Positions 1 through 10,703 are shown, counted from the first letter of the stretch. The stretch is DNA of 64,000 nt from Lutjanus erythropterus (GCA_020091685.1 CM034607.1:21203253-21267252), one strand, 5' to 3'. A program made the numbers and translations. Notes: generated from the letters alone by a model not told the origin.

Positions 1-707
1 CTCTCTTCCTATTTCTTTCTTTTATCCCTTCTTCCTATATTTATTCCACTTTTCTCTTTGCTTCTCTGTATCTTTCTTTCCATTTCTCTGCTTCTTTATT
101 TATTTGATTTCACATTTCTGTCTTTTTTCTTCTTTCCACATCTCTCCACAGTTTCTTTCTTTTCTTGGTTCTTTCATTCCAAATCTTTTTCTTTTTTTCA
201 TACCAAATTTCTCTTTCCTTCATTCCACATTTCCTTGTTCCATATTCCTTCTTTCCTTGTTCCATGTCTTTTCTTTCCTCCTTCCCTTGTTTTCCATTTT
301 CTCTTTTCCTTTCTTTCTTTTCGCTCCGCATTTCTTTCCGTCCTCCACATTTATTTTCTCATTTTCCTTTTCCCTCTACATTTCTCTCCCCTTCTTTACA
401 TATTTCTTTCTTTCAACCCTTTGTTCCACATTTCTTTCTTTTGTGCCTGCGTTTTCACCTTTCTTTCTTTCCCTTGTTCCACATTTCTTTTCTTCCTTCC
501 TTCATTTCAATTTTTTCCCTTGGCTCCACATTTCTTTCCTTCTTTCTACTTCTTTCTTTATTTCCATCCCTTATTCCACATCTCTTTTTCCTACGTTCCA
601 CATTTCTTCCTTATGTTCCACATTTCTTTCTTTCCTTCCTTCCACATTTCTTTTTCTTCCCCTCATCCCATTTCTTTCTTTCCTCCCTTCCTTACTTTGC
701 CTCCCAT
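1..707. repeat. Polypyrimidine tract with degenerate minisatellite
   Basis: The + strand is almost entirely C and T for about 700 bases. A recurring unit close to TTCCACATTTCTTTC appears about ten times at irregular 20-60 base spacing, for example near 225, 345, 426, 479, 527, 577, 598, 618 and 640. The rest is TTTC/TTCC filler. Long open frames here (58-714, 104-748, 165-854, all +) come from the near absence of A and G, which removes stop codons, and they give Phe/Ser/Leu-rich low-complexity peptides. Mirror-type polypurine/polypyrimidine DNA of this kind can form triplex (H-DNA) structures. The repeat probably starts before the window. Confidence 0.85.
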
Positions 708-778
708 CAGATGATGTCTTCTACCTTGAATCCAAATGGAGAGCATAACTTGGCCCACATCTATTTTTACCTGTTATT

Positions 779-808
779 GGGGGGAGAGGGGGAGGAGGAG
801 GGTGGGGG
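779..808 (+). other. G-quadruplex-forming motif
   Basis: Runs of 6, 5, 3 and 5 guanines are separated by loops of no more than seven bases (the third loop contains further GG pairs). This satisfies the usual G3+N1-7 quadruplex rule on the + strand. A separate run of 12 G lies at 996-1007. The motif follows directly after the polypyrimidine tract, so this end of the window has extreme strand asymmetry that switches sign. Confidence 0.6.
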
Positions 809-861
809 CTTTGCAGAGGTGAGAGTGGGCATGCTGGGAAAGAAGGAGGGTTAGGGGCGGG

Positions 862-1140
862 GTCACAATGCTCCATTAATCAAAAAGAATGACACTCATG
901 TCGTCGCTGACAACCATCCTGTCTGTTCCCCTCCTCCTTCATCCCACTCAAACAGGACAACTTTAGTGATGGGGAGGGTGAAGAGGGAAGACAGAGGGGG
1001 GGGGGGGTGAGCGAACTTTATTAATCAAGCATCTCAGATTAATTGTTATGAAGTGTCACCCATAAATTCTCCATTTGGATTTAATAATCTTGGAGGTAGA
1101 CTTAACAATCTCTGTCGTGATTTGAGTTTTATTGAAGAGG
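862..1140. promoter_or_regulatory. Candidate conserved noncoding block
   Basis: This is a repeat-free, balanced-composition stretch. The word ATTAATCAA occurs twice, near 875 and near 1020, and further AT-rich homeodomain-type cores (GATTAATTG, TTTAATAATC) lie at 1035-1095. No reading frame persists. The texture resembles vertebrate developmental enhancers, but the call is inferential because no second genome is available. Confidence 0.3.
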
Positions 1141-1449
1141 CTGCAGAGAGAGAGAGGCAGAGACGGAGACGGAGGGAGATGCAGTGACACAAATAGCTTC
1201 TCAGCGGACAGTCCCTCTCCGCATGACAGTTATGAAATACAATTATCAGTGAGATCTGCTTAAGAATTCATCAACTGCACCCCTGCCTTCCAAGGAGAGA
1301 AGGGAAAAAAATCCTACATACAAAGCAAGTCTTAACTGATAAGACTTCTCTTTTCCCCGCAGCCCTTAAACTATCATTTCAATTTTTCTCTGTCTCCGAC
1401 ATGTTAAGTCACTGTAAAGGTAAGGTACGCATATTGCTTTGAAAGGCCC
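1141..1449. other. Unassigned spacer with a splice-site-like pair
   Basis: A purine-rich AGAGAG/GGAGAC stretch lies at 1143-1182. At 1343-1426 a pyrimidine run ending in CCCCGCAG is followed 57 bases later by AAAG/GTAAGG, an acceptor/donor-like pair with one open frame of about 18 codons. Such pairs occur by chance at this length and nothing else supports an exon. Confidence 0.4.
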
Positions 1450-1890
1450 CTGTGCATTATATTAAAGCATAAATCATTAGGTAATCAGGGAATATGGTAA
1501 ATGACACACCACATGCAAATCAGCCAGATAGTGAGAAGTTTGTTTGAAATGTATTACCCGTTGGTTTGCATCAGGGTCAATAATAGCAGTTAATCTCCAC
1601 GTGCAGTGAAAATATACTGTCAGTGAATTGTACAACACCCTGTCAGCGCTCAAAAGTAACCGAATCATAAAACGCAAATGATTTCAATCAATTGTCGTCT
1701 AATTGCAGTCATATCTTTTGAAATGAACGAAGAACGGCCACTATGTAGGTTGACAGTATGCATAAAATTAGCATAGCTTTGCATATTGCAATGCCATTAA
1801 TGTTAGTTTTATTGGAGGCTCGGGTTTTCCTGCTTCTGTGCACGGTGGCATCGCCTTAAAGGAACATGGACGAAACACAGCCATGGAAAT
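1450..1890. promoter_or_regulatory. Candidate conserved noncoding block with POU octamer
   Basis: This is a repeat-free block between spacer and the family A transposon. It has a perfect ATGCAAAT octamer at 1513-1520, TAATTGCAG near 1700, and several TGACAG/TGTCAG words that could bind TALE homeodomain proteins. No sustained reading frame is present. The enhancer role is inferred from motif density and the absence of repeats. Confidence 0.3.
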
Positions 1891-1895
1891 AGTTT

Positions 1896-2555
1896 AAAGG
1901 AGAAATCTGTAATATACTTGTAGTAATTAATCATAAAATGACCAAAATATGCTAACAGAAATTAGGGAAGCGTAACAGCCTTGATGTCCTTTGGTGTCCT
2001 TTGAAATTTCCATTCTGGGCTGGAATAACTGTTTTAGTTTGTCTGTGTCATGTTAATTAGTGTTCACATTAATGCTGAGTTGTGATTTGATATCATTAAT
2101 AATCTTTTAGAAGGAGTAGATGTTTATAATGAGCAATGTGTTAATGGAGTCCAGCCGGCAGTAAGGCAGGCAATCACAGAACTCCAACTCCAAAGTGTAT
2201 ATTTTAGTAGCAGTTGACTTTTCTTTAACACGCTTAGCTTTACATTGACAGACAACTGACAGTTATAAATAGCTGATCAAGTTACAGTGCAGGACTCGTT
2301 GTCACTTGTTATTGTCAATTTACAATTTTAAGTTGACTTGTACTCCTGCATTGTTTTCTACTACAGTAATAAGTATAAAAATAAACCAGGGAAGGAGGGC
2401 TAATGATGATATGTTAAAAGCAGATTTAAACAGACGGATTTTGAGACCGGTAAATAGGATTTCATCATATTTAATATACCCATCTATGGCTCCAGCTTGC
2501 TATTTGGACTGCTGTACTCATTTTTGGACTGGCAATTGCTACGTATTGCTCCTTT
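1896..2555 (+). mobile_element. Family A non-autonomous DNA transposon (MITE), copy 1
   Basis: The left end reads AAAGGAGAAATCTGTAA and the right end reads TACGTATTGCTCCTTT. These are imperfect inverted repeats of about 17 bases. The interior aligns collinearly by eye with 8858-9390 and 21081-21661, sharing CATAAAATGACCA, AGAAGGAGTAGATGTTT, AATGGAGTC and CAACTCCA.AGTGTATATTTT. No transposase frame is present. The size (660 bp) and termini fit a cut-and-paste MITE. The superfamily is unresolved because I see no clear target-site duplication. Confidence 0.75.
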
Positions 2556-2789
2556 GACTCAACTATCATTATGATACTTTAACAAAATGAGGCTCATTTC
2601 TACCTCAAAGAACAGCATGTGGCCTTGTTTCTATGTGAGAACAATATTTTGTCTGATCCAGGAAAGCTGTTTCCTGAGAAAAGTAATCTGCCCAGTGAGG
2701 ATGGGCTGACAAAAGACAGATCTGAGGGATAGAAAACGACTTTGTCTTTGTTCAGACTAATAATGGAAAGTCTTTATGTGACAATTTTT
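2556..2789. other. Spacer, nothing recognised
   Basis: AT-rich single-copy-looking sequence without frames, repeats or notable motifs. Confidence 0.5.
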
Positions 2790-3180
2790 GGGGAATGCTG
2801 GAGAAGCTTGTTAAACATGTGCCTTTAACTACACGTTCCCCTCCGCCAGATATCATCCTGATCAATGGCGCCCCGGCTCTGTGAAAAATGACGATAGCCG
2901 GAGCCGCTGTAAATGTTTTAGCTATCAACACTGCTTCATCCCCCGTCACCCAGCACCACGGCCAATCCTTCACTGACACTACACCGCGGCCTCGCCCTGG
3001 TTAAATCCAAGCCCATCTTCTCCCATCAGTAATTGCAGTTGTCTGCTCGTGATGTGCGACTTCTGAACGATTCCTTCACTTCAAGCTCATCCGTTTCAGT
3101 GAGTCGGGAGCACTAATTCAATGAGATGGTGGAGAAATGTTCAAATAATGTTGTGACACTTCAGCACTGCAGGAGGCCGG
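2790..3180. promoter_or_regulatory. Candidate conserved noncoding block
   Basis: The GC content is visibly higher than in the flanks, with CpG-containing words (GGCGCCCCGG, AGCCGCTG, CCGCGGCCTCG), TAATTGCAG near 3032 and CACTAATTCAATGAG near 3111. There are no dispersed repeats. A minus-strand open frame at 2752-2979 does not resemble a protein I know and is not bounded by convincing splice sites. I treat the block as a possible enhancer. Confidence 0.28.
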
Positions 3181-3934
3181 ACCGCAGGCAACCCCTTGGT
3201 GTGTTTACATGCACTGTAATAATGTGATTAAGACCAGAGGAAGGCAACACAAGTGACTACATCTATCATGTTAACTCTTTCAGTTAGATTTAGTGAATTA
3301 AGGTCATAATCAGGGTATGGAGAACTCGATTAACAGAGCATGATTACACATCTCTCTTTCAAATTACTCCTGTCATTCAAACCCTTCATCGATAGAGTGA
3401 ACTGAGAGTGGTTTATGTGAAGTAGTGTATTTGAAGGAAGGGCATCAGCTGTGAATTTACAAACTCCTTGCATTCTTTTTATATTGGTATTCCTATTAAT
3501 CTTGTAGGCTACCTACAGGAAATTAACTATCAAACTACTAATATAATCTGGAATTATTAGATAAGCGAGCTACACTATGCCTTAAACAAACTAGAGCCTC
3601 AGACTGGGAATTCAAGATAACTGGGTTATTTATGCAGGTACAAATGTATTGATTGCTTGAATCAATATTTAAGTACGTTTCTTCTACACACTTGGAAAGG
3701 GAAGGTGAGGCGAAAGGTATTCATTTAGCCGTAATCTACGACATGACCTCTAGATGCCACAAAATCCTGCATGTTGGTCTTTTAAGCACAACCACGACTG
3801 CCACCTAAGATTTTACCACGTGGTTATTATTGTAACCATGATGACAAAGCTGCTTTAACCTTAGTAATTCATTAATTTTAACATTAACAGAATTGTTTTT
3901 TATCCTAAACCAAAGCAAACCGTAACCATAGTGG
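3181..3934. other. AT-rich spacer, nothing recognised
   Basis: No coding frame, transposon end or microsatellite is visible. It probably contains old, unrecognisable repeat DNA. Confidence 0.5.
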
Positions 3935-4318
3935 TGTATATGGGTATAGAATCGTTCACAATATATTGTTATTATATTGTGATAATAGCAATACTTTACG
4001 GTGGAAGAGTTGGTCCAAAAAGGGGTGTGACTGCAGTAGTGAAGAAGCAGTTTGGTTACAATAGATCAGTTGTACAATAAACCACAGTAATATGTAAAAG
4101 GGGGCAATACAGCAAACTAATTTCACTACCTCAAGGAAAAGCTCCCAGTGAAGTATGAAGAGAGCCAAACATCCTGCCAGGAGAGCTCGCAGCTCACAGC
4201 TATTGTGAGTTCCAAACCAAAAATACTTTTCAGCAATTTGTTGTATCTTTAAAAGTATCATCAACACAGAATACCCTAAAATTTGATGGTATTATTTTAG
4301 GGCCACATCGCCCACCCC
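3935..4318. mobile_element. Decayed interspersed repeat ending in a 'CATCGCCCACCCCTG' terminus
   Basis: The start contains bidirectional ATTGTTATTATATTGTGATAATAGCAATAC words. The end, CACATCGCCCACCCCTG, resembles the 'ATATCGCCCACCCCTA' terminus I associate with a common teleost dispersed repeat. The ends and the family are uncertain. An open frame on the minus strand (3956-4267) lies inside this repeat and is not taken as a gene. Confidence 0.35.
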
Positions 4319-4607
4319 TGGTGTTCTCCCATCATAAAACAGATTTGTTTTTCCACAGTGGTTAGAGTTTTCGAAGGCACAGACAAATTACATTGTCCCA
4401 CAGCAACAGATCAGAAAGTGCTTATATTGTTCTAAAGGGTTGTTATAATGTATTTTGTCATTTACCTTTAACACACAGCAGGCCTATGTATTTTCTGCCA
4501 CTAGACATATCCTGTATTTCCCCGCAGGTTAAACCAACTACAGGGTGAAAAGCGGACATGATGCTATTGACACCTTCAATAACACAAGTACTTCTGTGGG
4601 TTTGCAA

Positions 4608-4712
4608 ATTGTTAGAAACATTTGGGATAATGTAAATACACAGCTTAATAGAATATATTAAATAGGTCTAGTTTCTTTCTAGAGATTTTAATCCGGTAAT
4701 GTTACATATTAT
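4608..4712 (+). repeat. Dispersed repeat shared with 45562-45660
   Basis: The two segments share GATAAT.TAA.TACACAGCT, ATAGGTCTAGT and GAAATGTTA/GTAATGTTA in the same order and orientation, with small gaps. They are paralogous fragments of a decayed interspersed element. Neither end is defined. Confidence 0.5.
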
Positions 4713-5149
4713 ACCCTTGCAGGAAGTGTGTGGTTCACTGCGCTTCATGCAGGAGGCCATTTCTGAACATATTTCATCTTATTTTTGTTCACATTCTGTT
4801 ATTAATTTGTTTGATCTCACTGATACAGAACATTTTGAGCTGAACAAACAAATGGTTAAATACATCTTATTTTACAAGTCTTCTCACATCTATTTGCTTC
4901 TTCACAAATATGCTGTTTTTATCTATTTTATATAATCTTAAAATTCAATAGTTTCACAGTTTTAGACAAAACAAGTAATTTGAACACTATAAAGTCCATT
5001 AACTGACAGGATGTGAGAAAAGGTTATCAGACAAATCAAAAATATAACTAAATACTTTAATGAATAATGCTGTTGAAAAATTAAAATAAAAGAACTGCTG
5101 AAGCTCTTCTTTTACAACCTTTTTTTTGGTGGCATCTCTCCTTAATAAT
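4713..5149. other. AT-rich spacer, nothing recognised
   Basis: Low-complexity AT-rich DNA. The + frame at 4699-4935 looks random and has no gene-like context. Confidence 0.5.
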
Positions 5150-5370
5150 GTGCCAGAGTGTTTTCACATGCAAAAGATCTGAGTTTTTAAAAAAGTTTAC
5201 TTTTTTATGCAGTCAGCGAAACTGCTATTCAGCAGTCGGCGTTAAAAGAAAACACAAATTGTGAATCTTTGTACGTATCATGATACAGTGTCCATGAGAA
5301 ATTATACAGTATCACAAAGCATAACATCGCAATACTCAAGTGCGTCAATATTTTCATACACCCCTCAAAT
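5150..5370. mobile_element. Fragment of the 'GATACGTATC/TATCACA' dispersed repeat, copy 1
   Basis: CTGAGTTTTTAAAAAAGTTT followed by TTTTATGCAGTCA matches the right part of the segment at 8651-8857. TACAGTATCACA..GCATAACA.CGCAATACT matches 49810-49845. Together the three copies define one older element of which this is an internal piece. Confidence 0.5.
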
Positions 5371-5860
5371 CAAATATGTCAGTTTGTCACATAGTTATAG
5401 TTATAACACTCTAATTCACAGAATTTTGCACATTATTCAGAAATTTGCTTAAAACATTTTATGAACTCTTGCAGAGAGTATTTTTAACCTCATCACACCC
5501 ACAAATCAAGAATTTTAAAGTAATTTGAACAGCATGATACATCGTTTCTACTAAATAAAAAAAAAAATAGATGATGCAACTCTCCACCCCACTGCCCCCT
5601 CCGTTCATTGCGTCTGCCCCAGTGGTCAAGGACACCCATATCAGTGGACGTCAGGGTAGGCCCCATCCATCAGAGGACTATGGGTAATGGAATCAACCAG
5701 TGACAATGATCATCAGCACTGCAAACAATGGCCCATAAACATCCCTTGACAAGTGGTCAAATGCGAGAAAGGCGAGGTGGGGGTTGGGCGAGGGGTTTGA
5801 GGGATTGTATGTGAGCCTGTGTGCGTGTGTGTTTATGTGTGTGCGTCCACATGTGTGAGT
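5371..5860. other. Spacer with a short GC-richer core and GT-rich tail
   Basis: An A-run at 5559-5568 is followed by a GC-richer stretch (5580-5780) without repeats, then GTGTGCGTGTGTG-type sequence at 5817-5856. No gene signal is present. Confidence 0.4.
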
Positions 5861-6839
5861 CAGTCAGACAGAGAGAGGGAGAGGCTGTAACACGAGGTGA
5901 AACGGTGCTGCAGAGTAGCAGAGAAATGGTGAGGAAGATATCTCCCTGGGGATGATGTGGTGGGCCAACATGCTACCTCTGAAAACAAATGTCCCCCGTG
6001 GGTCGGAGTTCAGACATGCCTCAGCTCATTTTAAGAGTTCTCTTCCTCTACTTTCTCTCTATCTTCCCCTTTTTCTTGTTCCTTTAAGATGAGTATTTTA
6101 TCTGAGCTTTATCAGATCACTCGTAGCGGGGAGGGTAGGGGAGAAAGATTTATATATACACCTTTGTCTGCTTTTTAATGAAAATTCCTTCAATATAGGA
6201 AATTGCAAAAACTTCTAAATGGATAAAACACTTCTAGTTCAGGACTAAAATTGCTTGCTCCTGCCAAAAAATGCTGTGTCCAATCATTGTTTCCCTTTCC
6301 CTCTCAGTCAGTGCTGAATGAAACCCAATTAGAGAGAAGTTGAGGATTTCAAAGAAAGCTGAATTTTTTCCTCTCTTCGTGTTAAGTTTCCATGGCAAGA
6401 AGTAGTTGTTGCTTTTGTCAAGCTGGGTGTTTCGTCACTCCAGCTTTTTGTCAGCTGGTTTCTGTCTCTGAAACACACACACACATACACACACCCCCGC
6501 ACACACCAGTTTAATTAGCCATCGTTTGTCTCAGCTTTCCCTCTTTTCCGCTGTTTATCCAAACGTCAGGAGTGACACTGGCCAATTAGTGCAATGAAAT
6601 AGTTTAACCCTCTCTAACACTTGGAACAGCACAAACCAAGTGGGATATTTGCTCGGAGCTCAAGGGCTGGTGTGTTGCATGCATGCATCAGCGTGTGTGT
6701 GTGCGTGCTGAGGTGAAAGGAAGTGGGTTCAAACAAAAGGAAATTGTGAATGAGAAAGCAGAGCGAGTGTTTGGTGAAGATATTTTTGTTGTTTTTCTCC
6801 TTTATTAGGTCAATATTATTTGAATTTTTATTTCAGGCT
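5861..6839. other. Repeat-poor spacer, possible weak regulatory sequence
   Basis: No coding frame. A short CA cluster lies at 6473-6507 and a GCATGCATGC palindromic word near 6676. Stretches at 6300-6400 and 6510-6620 have TTAATTAGCC and CCAATTAG homeodomain-type words without repeats, so parts may be regulatory. Confidence 0.3.
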
Positions 6840-7790
6840 CATCACACAGATGAGGGCTGTGCTATTGTCACAGAACATGTGTGATAGTGTGATAGAGAAT
6901 CATTATTTTATGTTTTGTCATTAGTGGCAGACTAAATTGACCCCGAGATTGGCTCGCACTTCAAAAAAAAAAAAAAAAATCCAGGGCAACAGCTGGATAA
7001 TGGGTGCCGTAGTGATTTACTAATTGTCTTCAGGATTCAAATTAATAATTGGCAAAGCTTTAGCTGAAGTGCACATCTAAGTACTCTTTGTCGCTCACTT
7101 GTATCTTCAGAAAAAGGCGGCTGAGACGATATCATTAACAGTCTCTCCAAATTGAAACAGTCATCAAGAGTGTCTTTAAATGTCTCCGGAAGCTTTTTGT
7201 TGAGTGCAAATGACATCTCTGCTCATTTTGCTGGTGGCTACATGACTGATGTGCTGAATAAGAAAGTCCGTTTTGACGCTTTTGAAGGCTGCGGGGTTTG
7301 AAGTATATGATTCTGAAGTGCCAGCATATGCTTAGCGAGATAAGTAATTTGACACACAGACATCACAGCCTGCAAATCTTTCGTCTGGCTGCCTTGAGTG
7401 TCCACGTCGGGCGCTTTTTCAAGAACACTTTACAACTGTCACAACTGACTGTCAGCGCGCAAATGACACACGCAAACGAGCTCATTTTGAACACAGATTA
7501 AGACAGCTGTCATATCAAGAAATATAAATTCATCCAGACTAAAAATACCATTAATTTTTATCTGGGGCGTTTTAAAAAATTAATTTGCTATTTAAGAACC
7601 AAAGAATCCTCCTTTTAGCATCATTAGAGTAATTAAATTAACTACTCATCCTCAGGAGAGAAGCTAGATTTAAGGCAGGAGTCATTGAAAGCAGCACGGC
7701 AATAACACCACCATTCAGATGACAGAGAATCTTCTCTTGCGGTTATTTCTCCCTCTGAATAAGACGTTTGACTGAGCTACCTAGCATAAA
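6840..7790. promoter_or_regulatory. Candidate conserved noncoding block (long)
   Basis: About 950 bases without any recognised transposon and with dense homeodomain-type cores: AATTAATAATTGG near 7038, CATTAATTTTTATC near 7550, AAAATTAATTTGC near 7577 and TAATTAAATTAAC near 7631. A perfect GACAGCTGTC palindrome (E-box plus TGACAG half-sites) lies at 7502-7511. A 17-base A-run at 6963-6979 interrupts it. Open frames inside (such as 7298-7501 +) show no family resemblance. This is one of the best enhancer candidates by texture. Confidence 0.4.
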
Positions 7791-8010
7791 GACACAGAAT
7801 ACTACCACACGCAAATGAAGACACAATATATACATGCTTACACACAAACACATGCCAGCTGAAGGGGGGGGTGGGGGTCAGAGCTGCAAACGAAGTCGCT
7901 GACATCGTGGCACTTCTTTGGCAGCGTTGTGCAGGTGTCGTCTGCACACAGGCTTCTGAATAAATGGATCTGAAATGATTTACCTAGGGTATCTGCCACC
8001 TGAGCACAGA

Positions 8011-8054
8011 CACACACACACACACACACACACCACAACATACACACACAACAC
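8011..8054 (+). repeat. (CA)n microsatellite
   Basis: Eleven uninterrupted CA units at 8011-8032 continue as CA-rich imperfect sequence. The minus-strand Cys/Val-rich frames crossing it (7838-8056, 7980-8198) are products of the GT repeat. Confidence 0.9.
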
Positions 8055-8249
8055 AAGCTTCTTCCCTCCCTCCCCGTTGTTCATACAGAGACGCTGACGC
8101 AGAGATACACCAAGAGGGAAAAAGGGAAGAAATCTGGCAGAGCAGCATGCTATTGTGTCGTCCTGAGTCACATTATCTGACAAATACAGATTTACCAATG
8201 CACAGTTTTATCCTGCAGTTTAGACTCTCATTTTGCGATCTGCGTTTGA

Positions 8250-8500
8250 TTCATACCCATTTGTTTTCAGACATAATGGGAAATATGACCGAGGTCACGC
8301 TAAGAATAGCCGATTCCCTGACCTCAGCTTCTCCAGCAACGTCTGCAGCGTTATCAGGTGAAATATCCACTATTACATGCTAACAGCAAGAGACGTCTGC
8401 ACAGAGGCAGCAGCACACAGGACGACTGGCTCAGGGCAAGACATCCGGATCACAGCGGCTGTTGTCACCTACAAGCCACTTGCAATCATCCTGGAGAAGA
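8250..8500. promoter_or_regulatory. Candidate conserved noncoding block
   Basis: This repeat-free, GC-balanced block contains TGACCGAGGTCACG and CCCTGACCTCAG near 8287-8327, which resemble nuclear-receptor half-sites (AGGTCA and its complement TGACCT). The plus frame at 8147-8383 carries no recognisable protein. A regulatory role is inferred only. Confidence 0.28.
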
Positions 8501-8650
8501 GTGCATCGCTTTGTTTTTGTGATGAAAATGCTGCGTGTGTGAGTTAATAAATACACTGTGCAGCCATAAAATCAGCTGTGTATAAAGCTTTGTCTTTGTG
8601 TGTGTTATTTTACTGTATTCTAAAATTATATGATGAATATGATGAGGGTT

Positions 8651-8857
8651 GTGTCTTGGCAAGAATCTGGTGATAGGATATGTATCACAGCACAGGGGGT
8701 TATGATTGAATATATCGCGATATATAGCAATACTGTAAGCAAGGTTATATACTGCAAGTTTTTCAAAATCTAGTTTTTGGAAAACTGTCACCACATACCA
8801 CTGTATGTATTAAATCTGAGTTTAAAAAGTTTATTTTTTATGCAATCACAACAGTGA
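8651..8857. mobile_element. 'GATACGTATC' dispersed repeat, copy 2, with 16-bp palindrome
   Basis: GGCAAGAATCTGGTGATA at 8658-8675 is shared with 49453-49470, followed in both by TATGTATCACA, GGGTTATGATT and ATATATCGCGA. In this copy ATATATCGCGATATAT (8710-8725) is a perfect 16-base palindrome. The right edge (TTTTTTATGCAATCA) matches 5206-5216. Family A copy 2 begins immediately after it at 8858, so the two elements abut. Confidence 0.6.
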
Positions 8858-9390
8858 AAAGGAGAAATCTGTAATATATTTACTTTAATAATTCATAAAA
8901 TGACCACCAGATATCATCAGAGGTCAAGGAAATTGTTAAGGAAAAGTTGAAATACTTCTCTAACAACAACGCTACAGCTGCGATGTCCTCTGAAATTTCT
9001 ATTCTGGGCCAGAAAAACTATTTTATTTTGCCCGTATCATGTTAATTAGAGTTCAAATTATTGCTGAATATTTGCCGAATGAGTAAGTGTCTGTTTATGA
9101 GTTGTAAGAAACTGTTAATAATCTTTCAGAAGGAGTAGATGTTTTTAACGGTTAAATTGTGCAATATGTTAATGGAGTCTGGCAGGCAGTGAGACAGACT
9201 TACTTAACTCAAAGTCCAGAGTGTGTATTTTCGAAACAGTGGGCTTTTGTTTTCAGGATAATGGGTAGCTTCACATTGGCAGACAGTCAAAGACAGTTAT
9301 AAACATCTTACAAACCTAGAGTGTAGGAACTGTTGTTGCTCGTTACTGTCAATGTACGATTTTGTGCATGTGTTCCTGCAGCCTGCGTGG
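8858..9390 (+). mobile_element. Family A MITE, copy 2 (right end missing)
   Basis: It starts with AAAGGAGAAATCTGTAATAT and follows copies 1896-2555 and 21081-21661 through CATAAAATGACCA, AGAAGGAGTAGATGTTTT and the GTTCCTGCAGCCTGC segment near 9371. The roughly 160-base right end with ATTGCTCCTTT is absent. It resembles the 21-kb copy more closely in its left third (GATATCATCAGAGGTCA versus CTATGTCATCGGAGATTA). Confidence 0.7.
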
Positions 9391-10019
9391 TTGTGGGTCT
9401 CAGAATTCACATATCTACTCCACTTCTCCTAAGATACGTGGCAAAAGATCACAAGCATGACAGAAAGATCAGAGAGTATCTCAGGTTAAAAAAATAATAT
9501 TGTGATTTTTTATTTTCCAACTTAGTGTGCATCTTAGCTTATTCCTTTTGAATCACTGAAAACATATTGGATTTGTTCAGCAATTCAAAATAAATGTCTG
9601 TACATGATGCCTTTAGGTCAGGAGATTCACATTCAGTGGGTTTTTGCATATTCCAGGTAAACGGTGGCTCCTAACATACGTCTGCCACTGAAATGGAAAC
9701 CTCATGAGGGTGATTTCATGGTAAGCTTCTCTATCAACATATCAGATTTCAGCTGTTACATTAAAATGGTTTGAGATTGTGTCCTATTTTTGACATGTGT
9801 TGAAACAAAATGTCAACATTTTCTAACAAATGTTTAGTCTTTCATTTAAATAGACTTGGATAAATGCTACCACAGATGTAAAGCCTCACAACTGTCGCTT
9901 CACATGTAGCCAGTGTTGCAGAATAAGGTGGAAAAATCAATTTTCAGTGAATATTTCACTGATTATGATGAACATACAACCAAAGACACAAAGAGAGATT
10001 GTGCCCTGTTGCAGGTACA
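9391..10019. other. AT-rich spacer, nothing recognised
   Basis: No sustained frame, transposon terminus or microsatellite is visible. Confidence 0.5.
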
Positions 10020-10330
10020 CAGAGGGTTAACCGTTTGACTGTCCAGCTCTGATGGGAGACACGTCCCTAGCAGATGGGCAAAAAGTTGACACTGACGCAA
10101 AGGAGAAAAACAACAAAGTCAAGAGGTGAAAAACGGAGGCATCAGAGAGATACATCATCATCCCACCTCTCTGACACTCTGTAGGGCCTGACCTTACCAG
10201 GCTGCCGGGTTGTCAGAGTGGCGTAATCAAGTAGTAGGCAGAGCTGCCAGACCTGCCCTGGTCTGAGAACATGCACAGCCCTGACTTCATCAGTCCAGCT
10301 GATACGTGTGCATAAAGAGTGTTTTTAAAT
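10020..10330. promoter_or_regulatory. Weak candidate noncoding block
   Basis: A GC-balanced stretch without repeats, bounded by AT-rich DNA. On the minus strand a donor-like CTG/GTAAGG (exon side near 10199) and an upstream TTCTCAG acceptor enclose a 69-base segment with one open frame, but this is no better than chance. It is listed mainly because it is repeat-free. Confidence 0.2.
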
Positions 10331-10593
10331 GTGGCCATTTCACCTTTCTTTCATATTCAGGTTGTGTTGTTTTTCACACAGATGGCACAGGGAAGATGTA
10401 GGTCAAACAGAAAAGTGAGGTATGAGATATCTCATCTACACTGAACACATGTACAAACTGAAAATAAAGCAACATACTTAAACATAAATACACACTCGTC
10501 TAATGGAATTTAACTTGCTTGTAGGTCACTTTTTTAATAAACGAGGATGTTGCCTAAAACAGCATAACACTTGTATTGGCAGTGTCTTCCGTT

Positions 10594-10703
10594 TAGTGGT
10601 TGACCAATATGTGTTTTTCAAAGGCCGATGCCAATATTTTGAGAGCAGGGCGACTGATTGCCAATATATAATGCTAACAACAAAACAAAGGAAAGCCTAA
10701 ATT
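10594..10703. mobile_element. Fragment of a teleost 'CCGATAT' dispersed repeat
   Basis: AGTGGTTGACCAATATGTG, then AAGGCCGATGCCAATATTTT and GATTGCCAATATATAATGCT, reproduce the wording of a repeat common in fish genomes that begins 'AGGGGTCGACCGATATG'. It is diverged and incomplete. The identification is from memory. Confidence 0.5.

Noticed and set aside
58-854. Three overlapping + frames of 214-229 codons
   Set aside because: All are products of the C/T-only strand, giving Phe/Ser/Leu/Pro low complexity in every register at once. No protein domain, and a real gene would hold one register only.
7838-8198. Cys/Val-rich minus frames near a CA array
   Set aside because: Generated by the GT strand of the microsatellite.
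9651-9724. Acceptor/donor-like pair (TATTCCAG ... CATG/GTAAGC) on the + strand
   Set aside because: All three frames between the sites contain stops.
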